Of a stretch of DNA of 64,000 bases, positions 62,101-64,000 are shown piece by piece; the first letter of the stretch is position 1, and each line of letters starts with the position of its first letter. A program made the translations under genes and the position numbers. The notes under the pieces were generated by a model. That model did no database searches. It was not told the origin of the DNA and saw only the letters and a program-made list of their open reading frames with translations. This DNA is from Anseranas semipalmata (lineage: Eukaryota > Chordata > Aves > Anseriformes > Anseranatidae), in assembly GCA_013399115.1 (NCBI GenBank), contig VXAA01003393.1, forward strand, positions 186,001-250,000, in the 5' to 3' direction.

Positions 62101-63306
62101 CAGCACATGACAAAGTCCAGTTCCTGTTTACAGGCACACAAGGGAAAAAAACTCCAAGTAGAAGTAGCTGTCCTGAACTTTCCTTAACCGCAGCTTGTTA
62201 GCAGATCCTACCCAAAAGCAAACAAACCACATGACACTGCCTTGTATGCACTACAGGGCCATCACTGACATCTCTAGGACGGAATACAACCTGTTCTCAC
62301 CACAGGTTTGTACTCACCTCCATTATGCCTGTGTAATACGAAAACGGTGTAACCCTCAGACCTTTTACCATGATGTCAGACAAATGGTAAGGGTACAACA
62401 TCAGATGATCTTGACTGTATTTCAACAGATCCTCGTAATATTTACGTTCATCTTTCTTGACATGCTTAACTACAAGAAAAAGGGAGAAAAAGTTACACTG
62501 TTTTGTGAAGCTCCATTAAAAAAAAAAAAAGTAAAACATCACAACAAAAGGATTAGAAATAGTATAACATGGATTGACAGAAAACTAAAAACAAAACAAA
62601 GAAGTGGTGCAGGGCATTCAGCATCCAGGGATTCCTAGATACAAGACAAGTACTCTCAGAGCCATTAAGGATCACATTAGAACAGAGCAGATTTATTTCA
62701 CAGGTTACCAGGAAGTGGCCCACTGAGAGACAACTCTTGCAGGCTCTGGAAAATTATCTCTTAATTAGTGAAACTATTATCTACTGTAGAAAGAGGACTT
62801 GATGCAGTCAATGCAAAATAAATTGGAAATCTGCAAACAAGTCATAACCAATAGCTCATAAGAGCCAGAGCCACTACCTACACCTCATCTAGTGCCAGGC
62901 TTTATTTTGTTAACCAAGGCCACTGTTAACAGTCCTAATTTCTTGGAAAAGGGCAGCATAACTAGTAGACACTTACTCACAACTGCAGTAGGAACTCAGC
63001 TGCACCTGCCAACTCAGCAAGCTTAAAAAGCACTTTGCAAGAGAAACAGACAAGTGGACTCAAAAGTAAAGTTTTCTCTTTATGTTTTAGCATTTAAAAG
63101 GATTTATTTTCAGGGAGGGATGGACCTTTAAACAGGGCTAGTTCTTGCAGTTTTGCAGTAAAGAATCTTCCACACAGAAGAATCGGGGAACAATTAAAAG
63201 TTAGTCTGCTTCTTTACTCACCTAAGTTATTCCGGTATCGTAACTGATTGCGGATGCTATAGAGTACAACCTGCCTTTCATATTCCCTCTGAGAGTTTCC
63301 AAGACC
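41602..63306 (-). CDS. FAM91A1: FAM91A1, exons 2-24 (23 coding exons; exon 1 off the right edge)
   Basis: Joining 23 minus-strand segments with splice sites at every junction gives 819 codons plus a TAG stop. The product matches FAM91A1 throughout, for example LGNSQREYE near its start, [33 protein letters not shown] and [13 protein letters not shown]. With the roughly 24 residues expected from exon 1 the protein would be about 843 aa, close to the human protein (about 838). Known family architecture is an N-terminal FAM91_N domain (about residues 1-290 of the part seen here), a Ser/Thr/Asp-rich linker (about 305-345) and a FAM91_C domain (about 350-805). I see no signal peptide or membrane segment, so the protein should be cytosolic and peripherally bound. 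In mammals FAM91A1 joins WDR11 and C17orf75, and binds TBC1D23, at the trans-Golgi network to help golgins capture endosome-derived vesicles. That role is transferred by homology. No frameshift or premature stop is present. The promoter and start codon are outside the window. Confidence 0.97.
42161..42236 (+). repeat. (TA)n-rich low-complexity tract in FAM91A1 intron 23
   Basis: TG and TA dinucleotides grade into AT-only sequence with several short self-complementary stretches, ending in a T run. Confidence 0.9.
43020..43026. other. Assembly gap (7 N) inside an A run, FAM91A1 intron 23
   Basis: Follows a C run and sits between two blocks of A. It does not touch an exon. Confidence 0.97.
43301..43370 (-). 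CDS. FAM91A1: FAM91A1 exon 23
   Basis: 70 bp that completes the Ser codon and encodes [20 protein letters not shown] then SFQ (residues 732-755). The acceptor is TCCACAG and the donor is GTAAGG. The frame happens to stay open into both flanking introns, giving a 139-codon read-through that is not a separate gene. Confidence 0.96.
44423..44546 (-). CDS. FAM91A1: FAM91A1 exon 22
   Basis: 124 bp encoding [20 protein letters not shown] through THGLCGKE (residues 691-731), ending in AG, the start of a Ser codon. The acceptor is CTTTAG and the donor is GTGAGC. Confidence 0.96.
44831..44938 (-). CDS. FAM91A1: FAM91A1 exon 21
   Basis: 108 bp encoding [20 protein letters not shown] then [15 protein letters not shown] (residues 655-690). 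It is an acidic, Ser-rich stretch and probably a flexible insert. The acceptor is ACCTCTAG and the donor is GTAAAA. Confidence 0.95.
45449..45598 (-). CDS. FAM91A1: FAM91A1 exon 20
   Basis: 150 bp encoding [20 protein letters not shown] through KLSDASDGR (residues 605-654). The acceptor is TGCTAG and the donor is GTTAGT. Confidence 0.96.
46760..46832 (-). CDS. FAM91A1: FAM91A1 exon 19
   Basis: 73 bp encoding [20 protein letters not shown] then EQHG (residues 581-604) plus one base of the next codon. The acceptor is TGTTCAG and the donor is GTAATG. Confidence 0.96.
47801..47914 (-). CDS. FAM91A1: FAM91A1 exon 18
   Basis: 114 bp, 38 codons, [20 protein letters not shown] then [18 protein letters not shown] (residues 543-580). 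This is among the most conserved segments of the C-terminal domain. The acceptor is CTTCCAG and the donor is GTACAG. Confidence 0.97.
49012..49146 (-). CDS. FAM91A1: FAM91A1 exon 17 (weak donor)
   Basis: 135 bp, 45 codons, starting [20 protein letters not shown] and ending [10 protein letters not shown] (residues 498-542). The acceptor is CTCTTCAG. The donor is CAG followed by GTTGTG, a poor match to the consensus beyond the GT, but it is the only placement that keeps frame and conserved sequence. Confidence 0.95.
49599..49747 (-). CDS. FAM91A1: FAM91A1 exon 16
   Basis: 149 bp that completes the Gly codon and encodes [20 protein letters not shown] through RPISSCTPQ (residues 448-497). The acceptor is CAACACAG and the donor is GTGAAA. 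Confidence 0.96.
50436..50568 (-). CDS. FAM91A1: FAM91A1 exon 15
   Basis: 133 bp encoding [20 protein letters not shown] through AVQLDQPNN (residues 404-447) plus one base of a Gly codon. The acceptor is GTTTAG. The donor, GTACTG, is mediocre. Confidence 0.95.
51351..51437 (-). CDS. FAM91A1: FAM91A1 exon 14
   Basis: 87 bp, exactly 29 codons, [20 protein letters not shown] then DSFLVELEK (residues 375-403). The acceptor is GTTCCAG and the donor is GTAATC. Confidence 0.96.
51634..51746 (-). CDS. FAM91A1: FAM91A1 exon 13
   Basis: 113 bp encoding [20 protein letters not shown] and then [17 protein letters not shown] (residues 338-374). The acceptor is TATTAG and the donor is GTATGT. The C-terminal FAM91 domain begins here. 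Confidence 0.96.
52152..52270 (-). CDS. FAM91A1: FAM91A1 exon 12 (linker)
   Basis: 119 bp that completes the Lys codon and encodes [20 protein letters not shown] followed by a Ser/Thr/Asp-rich stretch containing [14 protein letters not shown] (residues 297-336). It looks like a disordered linker between the two FAM91 domains. The donor is GTTAGC, weaker than the consensus. Confidence 0.94.
53167..53279 (-). CDS. FAM91A1: FAM91A1 exon 11
   Basis: 113 bp encoding [20 protein letters not shown] and onward to VPSVNRL, plus two bases of a Lys codon (residues 260-296). The acceptor is TCCTCAG and the donor is GTAAGT. It lies near the end of the N-terminal FAM91 domain. Confidence 0.96.
53394..53432 (-). 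CDS. FAM91A1: FAM91A1 exon 10 (39 bp)
   Basis: Small exon of 13 codons, [13 protein letters not shown] (residues 247-259), phase 0 at both ends. The acceptor is CTTTTTAG and the donor is GTATGT. The intron after it is only 114 bp. Confidence 0.94.
53562..53589. repeat. Perfect 28-bp palindrome in FAM91A1 intron 9
   Basis: CAATTTTGTCTTGA is followed directly by its exact reverse complement with no spacer. The poly-G tract begins just to its right. Confidence 0.95.
53589..53604 (+). repeat. Poly-G tract in FAM91A1 intron 9
   Basis: A G run, one A, then 11 G, directly after the palindrome. Confidence 0.9.
53719..53719. other. Single ambiguous base in a T run, FAM91A1 intron 9
   Basis: One N near the end of a long T tract. 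No coding consequence. Confidence 0.97.
54093..54199 (-). CDS. FAM91A1: FAM91A1 exon 9
   Basis: 107 bp that completes a Val codon and encodes [20 protein letters not shown] through [10 protein letters not shown] (residues 211-246). The acceptor is TTTTCAG and the donor is GTAAGT. Confidence 0.96.
55100..55162 (-). CDS. FAM91A1: FAM91A1 exon 8 (GC donor)
   Basis: 63 bp encoding [20 protein letters not shown] (residues 191-210), with split codons at both ends. The acceptor is TATACAG. The 3' boundary must fall before GCAAGTC to keep frame with exon 9, so the donor is GC rather than GT. The rest of that donor (AAGT) matches the strong consensus typical of GC-AG introns. Confidence 0.93.
56076..56168 (+). 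repeat. Compound (GA)n-(TA/TG)n microsatellite in FAM91A1 intron 7
   Basis: About 15 GA units (56076-56107) are followed by mixed TA/TG dinucleotides to 56168. Spurious Arg-Glu, Ser-Leu and Tyr-Ile frames cover it on both strands. Confidence 0.95.
56644..56734 (-). CDS. FAM91A1: FAM91A1 exon 7
   Basis: 91 bp encoding [20 protein letters not shown] and then [10 protein letters not shown] (residues 160-189), ending in the first base of a Ser codon. The acceptor is ACCTAG and the donor is GTAAGT. Confidence 0.95.
57787..57900 (-). CDS. FAM91A1: FAM91A1 exon 6
   Basis: 114 bp, exactly 38 codons in phase 0 (residues 122-159), starting [20 protein letters not shown] and containing [16 protein letters not shown]. 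The acceptor is CTGCAG and the donor is GTACTT. Confidence 0.96.
57901..60816 (-). other. Introns 5 and 4 of FAM91A1 (exon 5 lies between them)
   Basis: Intron 4 is 1652 bp (59165-60816) and intron 5 is 1196 bp (57901-59096). Both are AT-rich. Short A runs occur near 59,875 and 60,040. I see no interspersed repeat or RNA gene in either. Confidence 0.75.
59097..59164 (-). CDS. FAM91A1: FAM91A1 exon 5
   Basis: 68 bp that completes the split Cys codon and encodes [20 protein letters not shown] and two more residues (99-121). The acceptor is ATTTTCAG and the donor is GTGAGG. Confidence 0.96.
60817..60874 (-). CDS. FAM91A1: FAM91A1 exon 4
   Basis: 58 bp encoding [19 protein letters not shown] plus the first base of a Cys codon (residues 80-98). 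The acceptor is TTTAAG and the donor is GTAAGT. It fits the phase of exons 3 and 5 exactly. Confidence 0.95.
60875..62317 (-). other. Intron 3 of FAM91A1, containing a solo LTR
   Basis: 1443 bp intron. About 560 bp of it is a solo LTR in antisense orientation (60994-61554). The rest is AT-rich unique sequence with a T-rich stretch near 61,940-62,030. Confidence 0.85.
60994..61554 (+). mobile_element. Solo LTR of an avian endogenous retrovirus (copy C), in FAM91A1 intron 3
   Basis: About 560 bp starting TG and ending AACCCACAACA. It aligns along its length with the LTR at 1975-2543: the GCTAGAGTTAATTTTCTTC start, a CCAGCGAGGAGGCTGGGG block, CAGCCAGGACAGCTGA, a CATACCATATGACGT block and the CGATTCTCTCCCTCATCCCACTGG end. 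There is no internal viral coding region, so it is a solo LTR left by recombination. It lies antisense to the host gene. The flanking bases do not form a clean target duplication, which suggests an old insertion. Confidence 0.88.
62318..62469 (-). CDS. FAM91A1: FAM91A1 exon 3
   Basis: 152 bp, acceptor CTTGTAG and donor GTGAGT. It encodes [20 protein letters not shown] and then a stretch containing [13 protein letters not shown] (residues 29-79). This is one of the best conserved parts of the N-terminal FAM91 domain. An open frame of 147 codons on the plus strand (62195-62638) overlaps it and is a shadow. Confidence 0.96.
63222..63306 (-). CDS. FAM91A1: FAM91A1 exon 2
   Basis: 85 bp in phase 0, encoding [20 protein letters not shown] and onward to NNL (residues 1-28 of the visible protein), with one base of the next codon. 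The acceptor is a TTTTCAAG and the donor is GTGAGT. It is the first exon in the window. The sequence from 63307 to 64000 is intron 1. Confidence 0.95.
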
Positions 63307-64000
63307 CTTGAAAACAAAAAGACCTTTCAGCTCACATGCACAAAACCCATTTTAGTTAAACAACTGAAAAGTATCTCATACAGAAACATTCGCAGGCACT
63401 TGTCGTTATTTAGTGAGTCTCCCAGTTCATTACAGTGATAGCATCTTCAGTCTTGGTACAAGGTCAAAAGTATCTCCAGTTAAATGGGTGCATCCACATG
63501 GGATGTGGACTTAAACAGCAATCTTTAGATATTTTTTTTCCTAGAACCATTCTGATCAAAAAGGGAACCTCTCATCTTCAAATCAAAGGTTATAAAACTT
63601 CTTTCAGATTATATGAAGCATCGAGCATTTTACCAAGCATTCAGCATCTTGCAGCCTTGAAGAAGTGCCCAGAATTAGTGCAGCAGAAACCAGTAACTGT
63701 GAGTGACATGAAGTTTCAGCTGTTGCACCTAAGAAGCTTATAAGCAAAAAAATAAATAATGAAACACTTCAATGGTAACTTCACATGAGTAGGCAATCAA
63801 GTGATCTTAGGTCACAAGATTAAGGCGTAAGCACAGTACAGTGCTTGATATCATGAAGAAAGTTAAAAAGCGAGCTGTGGTTGATGCTTTAAATGCCTTA
63901 TTTCAAAAACCATCCTGCAAAACTCTTGATGTTACTCCTCTACTCTGCATCTGTTAAAAAGTGAGGAGGTTTTCTTCTCCTGGTTCCCTCAACTGATGCT
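63307..64000 (-). other. FAM91A1: Partial intron 1 of FAM91A1
   Basis: This is the sequence upstream of exon 2 up to the window edge. I see no exon encoding the expected N-terminus, no CpG-rich promoter and no recognised repeat. Exon 1 and the promoter should lie to the right. Confidence 0.8.

Noticed and set aside
62195..62638. 147-codon plus-strand open frame
   Set aside because: It overlaps FAM91A1 exon 3 in antisense and runs into intron sequence. It shows no family similarity and is a shadow of the real exon.
63307..64000. FAM91A1 exon 1 and promoter
   Set aside because: No segment encodes the expected N-terminal residues next to a donor site, and there is no CpG-rich stretch.
1..64000. 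CRISPR arrays, operons, phage genes, tRNA or rRNA genes
   Set aside because: No regularly spaced repeats, no bacterial gene organisation and no tRNA or rRNA signature seen. The window is avian nuclear DNA.

Overview
This window is vertebrate nuclear DNA, almost certainly from a bird. The support is CR1 LINE 3' ends at several places (with the family's characteristic terminal 'ATTCTGTGATTCT'-type repeats), solo LTRs of a well-known avian endogenous-retrovirus type, and spliced genes with GT-AG introns. There are no bacterial-style operons, CRISPR arrays or phage genes. I cannot name the species. Short N runs inside A/T homopolymers show that this is a draft assembly.

Layout. The left 38 kb (about 1-38,500) is intergenic. 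It holds no coding exon that I can recognise. It contains seven CR1 fragments, two solo LTRs (1975-2543 and 30203-30790, the second with a perfect 5-bp target-site duplication), several microsatellites, a 32-base N gap at 19368-19399, and one unusually long unexplained open reading frame (20691-21530, +). The right 25 kb (about 38,540-64,000) is one gene on the minus strand, FAM91A1. I resolved 23 consecutive coding exons, exon 2 at 63222-63306 through the terminal exon 24 at 41602-41796. All reading phases are compatible, and together they encode 819 residues plus a TAG stop. Exon 1, which should hold the start codon and about 24 residues, lies beyond the right edge. A 3' UTR of about 2.5-3 kb runs down to candidate polyadenylation signals at 39095, 39080, 38625 and 38552.

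Function. FAM91A1 is a conserved trans-Golgi/endosome trafficking protein. It works with WDR11 and C17orf75, and with TBC1D23, in the capture of endosome-derived vesicles by golgins. It is the only gene I can support here, so there is no gene cluster or pathway to describe.

Most notable points: a GC-AG intron (intron 8); a weak GTTGTG donor (intron 17); a perfect 28-bp palindrome next to a poly-G tract in intron 9; an antisense solo LTR in intron 3; and the roughly 280-codon orphan ORF between two head-to-head CR1 fragments. I did not find a convincing new biological system.
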